From Podaxis mareebaensis (lineage: Eukaryota; Basidiomycota; Agaricomycetes; Agaricales; Agaricaceae): a DNA stretch of 64,000 nt. Within the stretch, counting starts at the first letter, position 1. The number at the start of each line of letters is the position of its first letter. Positions 1-10,735 of this stretch are shown piece by piece. The translations under genes were made by a program, and so were the position numbers. Below the pieces are notes generated by a model. The model saw only the letters and a program-made list of their open reading frames with translations, was not told the DNA's origin and did not search any database. The stretch covers positions 99,069-163,068 of the forward strand of contig JAEUWP010000087.1 in the NCBI GenBank assembly GCA_018524725.1, written 5' to 3'.

Positions 1-1
1 A

Positions 2-859
2 AAGGCGATAAAGAATGATGGGGCCCTCAGGGAAAAGGCTTCTTTACCAACGCTGAGGAGCGCCGACGAGATCACTCGTTACAATCGTAATAGCCTTTCG
101 ATTAACACGACGGGACTCTATCACCTACCTTCGGCAGAAACCCTTAGCCCGACAGCTGCACTTTCACCAGCTGCATCATCATCCTTTTGCCTTCCTCACA
201 ATCCCGATACGAGATCGTTCAATGATCAACAGCATCAGCCTCCCTCAATGCAGCGCCCACCGCTTCCTCCCCTCCCACCCCTTGTTATACCCAGTGGTCA
301 ATCCACCAATTCCTATTCAAACGTAGCTGCACTTGTGGAGGAACCACCATCACCTTCGCGACCGCCGTCAAGCTGTCCTTCTTCATCATCACTCTATTCT
401 CAACCGACCGCGGAATCACCACCGACGACTCCTCCTGCCACATATCTCCATCTACCCCTATCCCAGGAACTCACGTACGAAACTGCGCCGGAAGAAGCTG
501 GATTTCAACGAGATGACACTTATCTCGTTGGTAACCTCCTCAAAGCTCGGGCACAACGCAACCCGGCCGGTCTTGTACGAGCGAGTAGCCAGGTATCCCA
601 TATTGAACGTATGGGGTCTATCAGATCGGTCGGGCCCCTTCGTGAAGATGATCGACCATTTGCGAGGCGTTATCGCTCCAAGAAGCGTAAAGTGCGCCGT
701 GACAGTGGTATGGAGGTTGTAAATGAAGTGCTTCCAGAGGATACTAGTTTTCGGGGTCGTTCAAACTCTCCTGCTTCCCATTATAACACTACACCCTTGA
801 TTAAACCCCCGTCGCCCGTTATTTCATTTCCACAGTCTCCTTTGTTGAGAAAACCCTAG
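2..859 (+). CDS. 3' end of an unknown Ser/Pro-rich gene (partial)
   Basis: An open frame enters the window at base 2 and runs without a stop to the TAG at 857-859. About 285 residues of the C-terminus are visible, and the first in-window Met at 248 is probably internal. The protein is rich in Ser, Pro and Thr, with a proline run near base 250 and a basic cluster (SKKRKVRR) near base 680 that resembles a monopartite nuclear localisation signal. There are no membrane segments or recognisable catalytic motifs. It could be the disordered tail of a signalling or transcription protein, but this is inference; the rest of the gene lies upstream. Confidence 0.6.
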   Translation, partial: KAIKNDGALREKASLPTLRSADEITRYNRNSLSINTTGLYHLPSAETLSPTAALSPAASSSFCLPHNPDTRSFNDQQHQPPSMQRPPLPPLPPLVIPSGQSTNSYSNVAALVEEPPSPSRPPSSCPSSSSLYSQPTAESPPTTPPATYLHLPLSQELTYETAPEEAGFQRDDTYLVGNLLKARAQRNPAGLVRASSQVSHIERMGSIRSVGPLREDDRPFARRYRSKKRKVRRDSGMEVVNEVLPEDTSFRGRSNSPASHYNTTPLIKPPSPVISFPQSPLLRKP

Positions 860-1428
860 TATCACGAACCTTTTTATCCGTAGTGGGGTTGATGGTTGCA
901 ACGGGTGCTGTGAAGTATTTCTTGACAGGAAGGACACTGCTTCACTGATGGACGCCTTCGTTCTTTCTTTCAGGTACTTTCCAACGTGATTGGACTGTAC
1001 ACTCCTTCGGACCTGACATAGGCGAGAATCTTTTCTTGTCGTATCCTACGTCACATTGTATGTAAATATGTAAAATAACAAAAAGACTTGAAAATATAAT
1101 AATAGTACACCCAGACCTTGGCAGCTCTTCAATATAGCGTAGCATGTGTGATGACACCATCCATGAACTGATGCGGCACAGACTGACCGCAATCTGAAAA
1201 AATCGTACCATGGTTGAGGCACAAAGAGCAGTACACGGTAATTATCAATAGCCTTAGTGATAATACGCCTATCTCTGGGTCTCCATCGGTACTTGTTATT
1301 TCCAAGCCTAGCTTTGCTTCTTCTCCACTCACCTTTCTAGAAGCCGCCTTGCAGCCTTGTATCAACTTCGCGCAACTCGAGGCTGGAATAAAAGCCTTGA
1401 TGAACGACCTCCCTCATTCAAACACATA
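860..1428. other. intergenic, no gene seen
   Basis: The sequence between the unknown gene and the secreted beta-barrel gene has only short ORFs on both strands, with no splice-linked pattern or family resemblance. It presumably holds the 3' end of the first gene and the promoter of the next. Confidence 0.5.
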
Positions 1429-2061
1429 ATGCAGTTCCTCCCTAAATTTGTCTCTGTGATCTCAGTCCTTAGCGCCTTCGCTGTTGCACAAGGGCAAAAT
1501 CTGCCTCAAGGAAAACCGCCGGTGAAACATGTTGGCAATAGTACGTGACATCCTCATAGCACACCGAGAGGGGAGCTTGCTGACTTTGTCGGCCGAAGTG
1601 TTCATCTTCACCCCTGGACCCGGGGCGTGCGGTTTCACCAACACATCCTCTCAAATAGTTGCTTCGGTCTCGCAGCAAGTTTTCAAGTCGTTTCCGTAAG
1701 TTCATCCTTAAGCTTGCGTACTACGAACACAAGGCTGACAAGGCCTCGCGCAGGGGCGCGACCGCAAACCCCAACAAGTATGTTATTAATAACCTTGCTC
1801 TCCACCAAACCTCATCTTTCGCGTAACATAGAAATCCCATCTGCCGCCGTAGCGCCTTGATTACTTGTGAGCACTTCCACAGCTCTGCTCCTATGACTGC
1901 TCACCCCATTCTCAGACGACGGAAAGTCCTTGACTGCGCCTATCGTTGACTACTTCACCGATCCTGGGAAAGATAATGTCGGACTTTCTTTGCCTGGTTT
2001 CACAGTTTTTGCGAGCGAGGATGAGGGCATTGTCGAAGGAGTTACTTGGACCATTGTCTAG
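1429..2061 (+). CDS. small secreted double-psi-beta-barrel (RlpA/barwin-like) protein
   Basis: Five exons (1429-1540, 1599-1695, 1754-1777, 1832-1866, 1916-2061) join in frame to give 137 residues. The protein starts with a signal peptide (MQFLPKFVSVISVLSAFAVA). It then shows the family pattern of fungal expansin-like/RlpA-like barrels: a GACGFTN motif, a conserved 'IVAS..QQVF.SFPGATANPN' strand, NPIC, 'YDGKSLTAPIVDY' and a terminal GVTWTIV. All four introns have GT-AG ends and correct phases. Relatives often carry a DxCxxC-type pair after the central strand; here that stretch reads DYFTDP and the cysteines are absent, so one disulphide is lost. Related proteins are secreted and often expressed in fruiting or wall-remodelling tissue. 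No enzymatic activity is implied. Confidence 0.8.
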
Positions 2062-2930
2062 ACCTTGACGAGATAGATGTGATAGAACAGTAGAGCCTTG
2101 AACGTCGTTGTCTGTGGCACTGAACTGTCACAACTGCGCCACTCATCGCGACGTTGTCGTAGCCTCGGACATTTTACACAGCTAATCCTTATCAACTCCT
2201 CAGACCATTCTTCTGTGTGACTTGTTGGACATTCCATGCAACCCTGCGTCTTGGTCGAACGGCCAAGTGCGGCGCTCGTTGCCTTCAGAGCCACACGGGA
2301 ATTTGCGGTTTCATTGTGGAGCAGCGAAATAGCGGGATTTCACTCTGCTTAACTCCGTGGGTTTGCGGAGAGTTTCGGAAGGCAGATTCGGACTTCTGAA
2401 CTCAACTGCAGCCGAGAAAGAGAAGCGTGTCATGGACTGATTAATAATTATTACATGCTTAGGTAAACAACACCATCTTCTCCCAATATCCTCGGTACGA
2501 CATCGACCCATGAATTCATCGGAGCTTTCTTTTCCCTGATATCAGTGGCTTACATACCAGACAGGGATGTTAGAGTTCCAGGAAGTGAAGCAGTTTCAGG
2601 GCTCTGCGGGAAAGTTTTGTATAGCCAACATTCAAAACGGCTGGACAGTGTATTTTTTTTCTGCTTTACTGTTTTCTTTTCCAACTCGAGCAAGGGACGA
2701 CTAAGGGAAATTCTAAAGGTAGATGCCCCTGAAATTGTGTCTGTTTGCTTAAGCACTCAGTACCGGGAGTCAAATAGTCTCTACTCGTACTGTTGGACTT
2801 GAATTCGTAAATACACTATAATACCCATCCAATTATGCATGGTCAGCGTAGCAATTTGACCCTCTTCGTCGACATATACTCCTCACTAAACTCACGTTTA
2901 ATTCGCATCCTCCCTGGAGTCTCCGAGGGC
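2062..2930. other. intergenic, no gene seen
   Basis: About 870 bp between the convergent beta-barrel gene (plus) and the SUMO-motif protein (minus). Short ORFs only; no convincing exon pattern. It should contain the 3' ends of both genes. Confidence 0.5.
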
Positions 2931-4690
2931 TCAGATACAAGCGTCGTCGACCTCTCCCGCTCCCTCACTGTCAACACCTCCACCTATCAGTGACTTTCTG
3001 ATCAGCCGAAGGAGAAGAAACATACGTGCTGCGAAAGGTACGTCGTCGCGAGGTTCAGGTTTGACCCTCACCTTGTCACCAGGCGACATGGGTGTTGGGG
3101 TCATGTCGACCATTCCTTGGGGGAGCTCAGCCAAAGCCGCCAGCAAGCACTCTGAAGGTTCATATTCTTCGGATGCTGAGTTCACGGTGGATGGGTCGAA
3201 AGACGAAAATGCTTGAGCCCATTCTGCTGATGGTTCATAGCCCTCGTCTTCTTCTATTTTCACCCTCGGTTTGATCTCATGTTCTTCGTCGTCAATAAAG
3301 TCAGGTAGGTCGTCTGAGTGACCTTCTGGATGTTGCTGGAGGCTTCGGAAAGCATCCTGGAGTTCCAAAGATGGTGTATAATCTTCGTCTTGATCCGGAG
3401 ATACCAGCTCTTGTTTTACCTCGATTTCGCTTTTCCCGGATGCTCCTCGCATTGAAGAAGCCGGTGCTGTAACAGACCGACGAAGGAGAGCCATAGCTAC
3501 TTCCTCTGTGTCGAAAAGTATGCGATAAGGTTGGGCAGCAGGTAAGAATAAAGCGCTAACCTTCTTCATATGGATCCATCTTCTTCGCGAGTTTCGGCTT
3601 TGTTGGTGGGGAAAGTGGCGGGGGAGGCATTGATCCTGATTGGGGAGGTGGAGTGTTATCAGCAAGTTGAGCTTCTGCTTCTGCAAGATGGCCTGGTGGT
3701 TGATACTGTTGGAAACGGGCCTAAATCACACGCGAAGTCAGCCAGTTCCGGTCATGTATCATCAGAGATATACAACTAACATTATCTGGAGTCGCAGTGC
3801 TATCTCGTCGATGAGGGTCGGATACTTTAGTATCAGCTGTTACACTACGCCCACGAGTCGAACCCTGGCCCTCGTCCTTGTCCCCATTCCCATTTGCCCG
3901 ATCGCTAGTGTGTTTGCCAGGTTTATCTGACTGGGAACCATTCACCTCAATGTTGTCGCTGACACTCCCTGATACGAGATTAGGAGGCGGCAACGGAAGC
4001 GGCAGAGCCTGACCAGCTGCAGCCACCATACTAGGCGGAAGCTTGCGGGCAAACGGCAGTGGGGAATTTGGTGCAGGAAGGGGTTCAGGATATGGTTCCC
4101 TGACGTCAAAGTTGGGACGGATCTTAGTGTATCGTGCATAGCCTGGTTTCCAGCCACCTAAAGGTCGAAGAGCTACATCAGCCAAAGCTTCCAGATATAA
4201 GGAGTGGTTTGCAAAGAACCTTGAGCAGCAGGAATAGGGAAAAATCGGGTTTCAAATTCATAGATGTAACTTGCTCTCGAGCCGACGTTATCGCAATGTG
4301 GAGGGACAAGGAACGTCGCCCAGTAGTGTGCGCCTAGGTATGGTTCGACGTTAATGTGGTCAGGTATCTCGACTATGATATTCTTGTTCTGTCCCTGCGT
4401 TCAGAACCACGTTCCAGGAACAGATGTTAATGAACATACAGTCCATTGATAGAAAATAGCACTGGGCCGGACGCCCGGGTATTTGGGCTTGAACATGATT
4501 TCAAACCATGCAGTAACATTGTTAAAGAAATCTGGCTCGTGTTCGGGCACGCCGCCCCATGGATCTGTAACAATGAGGTATTTATCCGTTGGTGTGGGGT
4601 ATCTCTTTGCAGAGATTAGTCTCGCTTGCTTCGGTAATGGTGCAGAGGGCAGACCTTGGGTTGAGATTTCTTGGACTTTGATTTTCCCAT
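2931..4690 (-). CDS. conserved basidiomycete protein, probably nuclear, with three SUMO-type motifs
   Basis: Read on the minus strand from ATG 4690. A lysine-rich start (MGKSKSKKSQPK) is followed, after an intron with a weak GTCTGC donor, by a conserved region 'RYPTPTDKYLIVTDPWGGV' ... 'FNNVTAWFEIMFKPKYPGV'. After a clean intron come 'GQNKNIIVEIPDHINVEP' and 'HYWATFLVPPHCDN'. Later exons encode 'ALADVALRPLGGWKPGYARY', a Pro-rich linker and an acidic tail. The tail holds three psi-K-x-E motifs (VKQE, VKIE, VKPE), the consensus for SUMO attachment. The domain is not one I can name. The stop is at 2931, or at 2987 if a last intron (GTATGT...CAG near 3020-2993) is used. It is divergent from REX4. 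The exon boundary near 4260-4215 is unresolved. Confidence 0.6.
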
Positions 4691-5056
4691 GTTAAATGAA
4701 AGAACACACTGTGGGTATCAGTAATCGGGGTGATATGGAGGTGGTATACGAAGTCAAGTCACTGTGTGGGTACACTAGTCTTGTGTGAATGCGTGAGGCG
4801 AGTGGCAAGAGTCGGGTTTGGACCCGGAGCCTTGATAGCCTTGTTCTTACTACGCTTATTGTCGAGCGGACAGTCGTTCCGCTGCTGGAGGAAGACGAGA
4901 GTGGGTTCCTCTGTGGAAGTCACTTGGAAGCCGCGACAAAGAGCAAGAACCACCAGGAGGCTTTTGGGAGGGAAGATACTTCATTTTCCCACGATCACAA
5001 CTTCGTGCTTCGCACATTGTGATCAGCTTTGTACGCTGTCGGTCCTCCATCTCGTC
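4691..5056. promoter_or_regulatory. shared divergent promoter region
   Basis: A 366 bp gap separates the start codons of the minus-strand SUMO-motif gene (4690) and REX4 (5057). Both genes read away from it, so both promoters must lie here. No TATA box stands out. The ORFs crossing this stretch lack coding character. Confidence 0.5.
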
Positions 5057-6451
5057 ATGTCTAACGCAAAGAAAGTTGCGGCGCTACCTTCTTCAAACTG
5101 GCTTACCCTCCAAAAGGCAAGTAACAAAACCTCAAGAGACTAACTTGCATTCCCAGTTCTGATGATTTCCTTCAGGCAATGAAAAAATCAGCGCCTTCAA
5201 ATTCACGCCCACACAAACGCAGAAAAGTGGAACACACCTCAACAAGAACAATCACTGCCTCACCATCTCCTGCACCATCAACGTCTACGCACCACTCGAT
5301 ACCCATTACGTCACGGGACGATCTGGACGATACCACGAACTCCTCCGCCAATCTCCTATCCCTCCGTAACATGGTTACCGGGATGCTAACTTATACACCC
5401 GCTCAGCAACTGTGAGTAGGTCATCCGTTGAACTGGCCTATCTCTAACATTGTGGGATGTAAACCTTAGACCGGGTCGATACCTAGCTATTGACTGCGAA
5501 ATGGTGGGTGTCGGCATAGATGGAGCAGAGTCCTCACTCGCACGCGTGAGCTTGGTGAACTGGTATGGCGCGATACAGATGGATGTATTTGTGAGGCAGC
5601 GGGAAAGGGTAGTGGATTATCGAACGCAGTGGAGTGGAATCCGTGAGAAGGACATGGTTGGAGGTGAGTATATGCGTCCTGCTAGAATTTTGGAAGCTGA
5701 GTTTTTATGGTGGTGTAAAGCGAAGCCGTTCGCAGAGGTTCAGAAACAAGTGGCCGATATGCTGAAAGATAGGATCCTAATCGGTCACGCGGTTCATAAC
5801 GATTTGAAAGTGCGCTATTCCCCTTTCCCCCAATCTTTACTCGCTAATAGAGTTCAATTACCGCGCATATAGGCGCTTCTACTCTCGCACCCGCATCAAA
5901 TGACTCGAGATACCCAACTATATGCGCGAAAATTCAATTTGACAAAGTCAAAGCGCGTTGCTCTTCGGACTCTCGTCAAAGAACAGCTAGGATTGACCAT
6001 TCAAGAAGGTGAACATAACAGTGTATGTTTCTCGGACTCATTTCCCAGGGAGGTGTCTCCTAATCTTTCCATTCTGTAGGTCACGGATGCACGTGCGACG
6101 ATGGCAATTTATCGCCTCCATAAAAAAGGGTGGGAAAAGGGCGTGAAGGCTATCCAACCTGACAGCACCAAAAAGCGGAAGCGTGACTCGACAAAGAGTA
6201 AAGAACCGGCGGAAGATGGTGGTGACGACGGAGATGAGCCAGCACCAACGACAAAACAGCGAAAAGGCATCAGTTCGGGATTATCGACGGTCATCAAACG
6301 ACGTGGATCGGATCAGACCATGATCAGTAAAGCGACGATGCGAGTTGGAAAAACGAAGGCGACGGACTCGACAACCTCAGGGAACAAAAAAGCGTGGTGG
6401 TCGGAACTGCCGAACTCGATGCCTAAGGGCTCTATTCGACTCAAGATATGA
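5057..6451 (+). CDS. REX4: REX4-like RNA exonuclease (DEDDh family)
   Basis: Six exons (5057-5116, 5176-5411, 5470-5663, 5721-5809, 5873-6022, 6080-6451) give 366 residues. Exo I is AIDCEMVGVG, Exo II is 'ILIGHAVHNDLKALLLSHP' and Exo III is 'EGEHNSVTDARATMAIY', which together supply the four acidic residues and histidine of DEDDh 3'-5' exonucleases. The order and spacing match yeast Rex4, which acts in pre-rRNA processing in the nucleolus. The N-terminus has a basic KRRKVE cluster, and the C-terminal extension (KKRKRDS, KQRKG) also suits nuclear import. Intron 1 (5117-5175) uses a GC donor (AAAAG|GCAAGT), the only choice that keeps the frame. The gene is complete. Confidence 0.92.
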
Positions 6452-7070
6452 TACTGTATTACTATTCAAGTTTGATTATGTCCTGCCAGTTAAGTCGCCC
6501 TGCTGGCAACCTCTTTCTTGCTACCGAAAGTCTGACAAACTTGTCAGATTTACTGAGGTATATCTAGCGAACAGGTTTTCCAATCTGGAGAAATTGTCAC
6601 CGCCGGCTACCATATGCCCAAGATGTGCTCCGTCACCCATAGGCCAGCCCTTCGATTCCCTGGGACATTGGTTCATAACAGTTGTCACAAAGGGCAGCTC
6701 CTAATCTTTGCTGCGATATTAAAATCAACACCAGGTGCAGAACAAACCTTATTTCGCACAGTTCATGTGGCCCAGGTAGATGGGAGTCGTTAATGCAAGC
6801 GGGTTCTGTACTCCTGATTCTGGAGGGGTAGTCCCTATACTTCTAAAAATTCCCTGAGCATTGTTTGAGTTTAGTGTTGTGATGTTATGCCCATGGTCCC
6901 CTGCGTCCCCTATCATATGACAAAATTAGACTCGACTTGTACACCTTGACTTCTCAAGCACCGTGCGATCATTGATTAATCCGTGGCCTATAATTATACT
7001 ATTTCCAATCCCAAGATCGGTGTAATGTCCGTGGCATAGGAGAGCAGTAAGAATGTAACAAAAGTCGAGT
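6452..7070. other. intergenic, convergent 3' ends
   Basis: REX4 and the CFEM gene converge on this 620 bp stretch. No exon-like sequence or RNA gene was recognised. Confidence 0.5.
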
Positions 7071-7846
7071 TTAGTCCACGACATATCCTCCAAGAATAAT
7101 ACTCAACACCGTGGTCAGAAGGCCAACGGTTACTCCCTTTTCCAACCCGCCGAAGGACGGGCTCAGAGGGGAAGCAGCATTGGAGTTACTGGCATCTGAA
7201 CCTGGCAAGGTCGTGTTGGCGCTAGACACAGGGGACCTAGTAACCGAGGTTGAAGTGGCCGTCGTCGTTGTACTGGGTATAGAAGGGAATGAAAGACTAG
7301 TCGACGAATTTGAGACCCTGCAGAATTGCTGGGCGAGATCTTCGGCAGAGGAGATTTCGGAGGGGCAGTCACCCGAAATGCAATTAACGAATGACAGCGG
7401 GAATCGTTGACTGTGATATGCATTGGTTAATAACGTGCTCTTGAATAGAGGAGGATGGATGAGTACTCGGCGCAGAAGCAGTTAACGTCGACGACGCTGT
7501 TACAGCCGACCATAGAAATTGACATTGCAAGGCAATTCGATACTGCCAAAGTCGACAAACTTAACGAGGAAAGGATGAAGACTCGGGGAAGATACATACC
7601 GCAGGAGGGGTATCCACTGAGACTAGGGAATGAAGCTGTACTTGTCTGCGTTGCGTTGCTCGATACCGACAAACTTCCACTAGCACTTGGACTAGGAGTG
7701 ATGATTGTGGAGATGGACGCCGGTGTTGTTGTTTGGGCAGGGGGAGTGGATGAGACGTCGGGGAAGGTAGAAGGTGGTATTAACGTTTGCGCGCATGAGG
7801 AAGAAAGGAAAGTGAGGAGAGCAATGGGGAGCGTGGAGAGTAACAT
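7071..7846 (-). CDS. CFEM-domain protein, predicted GPI-anchored
   Basis: Three exons (7846-7600, 7542-7467, 7410-7071) give 220 residues. The chosen Met starts a signal peptide (MLLSTLPIALLTFLSSSCAQ); an upstream Met at 7918 would bury it. A Ser/Thr-rich linker follows. The CFEM domain then carries exactly eight cysteines: PSC, SNC, VGC, NCFC (two), VNC, GDC and QFC. Next come a Ser/Thr-rich stalk and a hydrophobic C-terminus (GLLTTVLSIILGGYVV) typical of a GPI signal. CFEM proteins sit at the fungal surface or are secreted; some bind haem or iron and some act at the host interface. Which applies here cannot be told. Both introns are GT-AG and restore the domain exactly. Confidence 0.88.
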
Positions 7847-8085
7847 CGTCGGTGGAGGAGTACTGCGCGAAGCGGCAGTGTGCAGGGGCGGAGACAAGGT
7901 GACGGAATATATTGACAAACAGGGACAAATATACCTTTGGAGCTGACTCGAAGCAAAGTAGGTTCAGATCCTATTGTGCCCTGTCCCTTTATATCAGGAT
8001 GGTAAGTTCATAGAAACCTCTTCACACAGAATAGGAGAGAGGGAGGCTTATTCGGAAAGATAAACATGGAAACAAGCCAATCACT

Positions 8086-9957
8086 CTAAGGATATTTTAC
8101 AGATCCACTCTCAACTATCCGAACACGTAAACCCTCCCACCGCAGCTCGTCTAACTGGTCAACAAGATAGGGGGTCATAAATCCATATACAAGCCCATCA
8201 CAGTCAATGTGAACTTCGTCCAGTACTGTCACATCCGATTGTGGCAAGGGGTATCGGCGGGAAGTGATCAAGGAAAGGAAATCATTGTCCGAGATAAACA
8301 AGCGACCACCTAGTTCTAGGTATTTGAGCCTTGGGACGAGTATTCGTGGGGGTAGGTGTGACTGCATAGGAGCCCCTGTTGTAGGCACGACAAGGTCGCT
8401 AAGAAGATCATTGGTGATATTGAGTCCGATATCCAATATTAGCGACTTTAGCTCTTTCGTCTGCCCTAGCATTTCCAGCAACTGTCGTTTTTCTATTTTT
8501 TTACACCGTAGTGTGAGGGAGTGTAGTGGAGCACAACGGGTAAGAAACGACATAATCGTGTCTTGGTCCCATTCTAGCTCAGGAGTACATAATGCGAGAT
8601 GAACAAGATTAGGCGGCGTTATGTGAGTGAGGAGACTTTCGGCCCCTGGGCCTGAGTCGGTGTCGATTTGGAGGTCAAGAGAGGAAAGGTGCGAATGGTA
8701 GAGATGCGAGGAAGGCACAAACGGTCCTGGGACGTGGCATCGTACTCGGAGTGAGACTAATCGAGGACAATGGGAGAGGGTGTCAAAGGCCATTTGTACA
8801 GGTATCGACCGCTCCTTGGTTATAGTGTACAGGTCCAAGTGACTAATCGTTTGTCGTGGATATTTGAGCCCGAGGATTGGGATATTATAATCGAGCGCTA
8901 ATGAGGTCAGAGCTCCTGCGCCGGATAGTAGATTCGTCAATATTTCGTTTGGCGGCCCGGAGTCAGTCACCAGATCCTCGGGTGGAGTAACGACTGTACA
9001 ATGCTGCAGGGCGGGGAGCGGAAGACCCTTCAATCCCGCAAATAGGGGCCAATGCACCGTGATCGAATGAAGCGCGAGGTATAGCCTCTTCCACCTCCTC
9101 GCAGCACTAACCAGCATCCCGACTGCAAGGTTACGTGAGTCCGAGTTGTATACGGGGGAACGAAGCTGTCGTTCCACCATGCAAACATTTAGGGGGTGGT
9201 TTGATGACCGCTCGAGCCATGCGTGGAGGAGAGGCAGCCTACGAGACTCTTGCAGCTCCCCTCGGCCAACACGGACTCGTATATTCGTCCACAGTTCCGG
9301 CATCCGCAGTGCGTGATCTCTCCATCGTTGGCATACCTGCGTTAACAGGAGCGGTCCAGCGTCTCTATCAAAACTATCAGGCACATCCGGGACAACGTCA
9401 CGCTTAGCACCGCGCTCACACCGCACGAAAATCTCCGTTAGAATATCCGCAGGGATCTTTCTGAAGGGCGTTAATAGCGCCTTGTGCTCTTCAACCAAAT
9501 GGACCAGCTTGTCGCGTTCGAGGACGAGCACTTGTAGTATTGCATTGATACGAGCGATTTCCCAGTCCAGTTGGGCAATCGCTTTTGATGTCCTCTGTAT
9601 GTAACTGTGTATCTGAGGCTCTTCGTGCGTGGCGGGTGTGGCATTGGTGTAGAGGATGTGCGGGACCGGGGTTTCAGGGACGAGGAGAATGCCGGAGGTT
9701 ATAAGCTGCCCAGAGAGGACGACGTCATGAGAGCAGTTGCCGCAGGTCAACAGCGTTGTGACCTCCTCAATTGGCAGGTCATCGGATTGTATCTGAGTAG
9801 GGAATTGGGGACCGGGTGTAGGACTGCCCGAGGTCGAGTGTGATTCCGACAATGAGTCGCCAGACTCGCTCGAAGACTCGACATCCATGGGGTCATCATC
9901 GCGGAAGCGAATGGGATCTGTAGCGCCACTTGGGTATGTGTGCATGTAGTTCGTCAT
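8086..9957 (-). CDS. F-box protein with leucine-rich C-terminal half
   Basis: A single-exon gene of 623 residues. After an acidic Ser-rich start comes a coiled segment (QLDWEIARINAILQVLVLER). The F-box-like motif follows (around residues 165-225): 'PFRKIPADILTEIFVRC', 'LLLTQVCQRWRDHALRMP' and ELWTNIRV. This is the usual form in the very large agaricomycete F-box family, where such proteins are inferred SCF ubiquitin ligase adaptors. The remainder has irregular leucine-rich stretches ('HLDLYT', 'LVSLRVRC', 'LKYLELGGRLF') that probably form a solenoid for target binding. No partner can be inferred from its neighbours. Confidence 0.85.
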   Translation of the reverse strand: MTNYMHTYPSGATDPIRFRDDDPMDVESSSESGDSLSESHSTSGSPTPGPQFPTQIQSDDLPIEEVTTLLTCGNCSHDVVLSGQLITSGILLVPETPVPHILYTNATPATHEEPQIHSYIQRTSKAIAQLDWEIARINAILQVLVLERDKLVHLVEEHKALLTPFRKIPADILTEIFVRCERGAKRDVVPDVPDSFDRDAGPLLLTQVCQRWRDHALRMPELWTNIRVRVGRGELQESRRLPLLHAWLERSSNHPLNVCMVERQLRSPVYNSDSRNLAVGMLVSAARRWKRLYLALHSITVHWPLFAGLKGLPLPALQHCTVVTPPEDLVTDSGPPNEILTNLLSGAGALTSLALDYNIPILGLKYPRQTISHLDLYTITKERSIPVQMAFDTLSHCPRLVSLRVRCHVPGPFVPSSHLYHSHLSSLDLQIDTDSGPGAESLLTHITPPNLVHLALCTPELEWDQDTIMSFLTRCAPLHSLTLRCKKIEKRQLLEMLGQTKELKSLILDIGLNITNDLLSDLVVPTTGAPMQSHLPPRILVPRLKYLELGGRLFISDNDFLSLITSRRYPLPQSDVTVLDEVHIDCDGLVYGFMTPYLVDQLDELRWEGLRVRIVESGSVKYP

Positions 9958-10735
9958 GAATAATAAGGGCCTAGATAGGGTTGATTGATCAGCAATTGGG
10001 ATCTAGTGTGGAGAAGCAGGTGCCGCCTCACCACACGGGGATGGATAGGATAGAATCGGGTTAAGGTTCGAAAGTGCTGGTAGTTGGTAGAAGCTGGTCA
10101 AGGGGAATATGACCGTGGTTATGTGACAAAAGAATCAAAGAAGCAAAGATCGTGGAATCGTGGAATCGCGTATCACGGTATTAGGGATAGCCTTGTGACG
10201 GGAAACGGCATAGATATGCACATCTTTAGAACAGGGTGAACGTCATATCATCATTAAATCAGTTGACCTTCCCAACCTGTCCCTTCGTTCGGAAAGCTAA
10301 CGTCGACCCCGCTATGTGGGATGCCAATCAAACTGCCTCCAGCCCCAGGTCCCACTAGCTTTGGAGTAGTCAGCACGTGACGGCACGCTCGTGGTGAGTT
10401 TTAGAACTCGTTTCGAGTCCTGGAATTGAAGGCCTCGCGGATAATTTCACAAATGAAGCTTCCCTTGAGAAGGAGTTGCCTCGTGGAACGCGGTGAGGTG
10501 TTTTATGCTCGAGAAGAAAAGTGTGCTGCGCAGGCACTTATGTTGGATAAGGAAATAGGAGGTTGTCCAAGGTTGAAACGGTAGGCAGCGGAACTACATA
10601 GTACAAATACACCGTATCGTACAAGATGATAGTTTGTTTGGCCATATTTGGGTTTCCCCGTTCAAAACAAATACGTTCATAGGTTCGACTAACTATAGTA
10701 CTCTGTTCAGTATCAGAAGTGCTGCCAAGGTCAGT
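9958..10735. other. intergenic, no gene seen
   Basis: About 780 bp holding the promoter of the F-box gene and the 3' flank of array copy A. Only short ORFs; no repeats or RNA genes were recognised. Confidence 0.5.

Noticed and set aside
4730..5143. 137-codon plus-strand ORF
   Set aside because: It overlaps the divergent promoter and the REX4 start in another frame and shows no domain; REX4 exon 1 explains its 3' part.
7455..7946. 163-codon plus-strand ORF
   Set aside because: Antisense shadow of the CFEM gene; its codons mirror the CFEM exons, whose splicing and eight cysteines are convincing.
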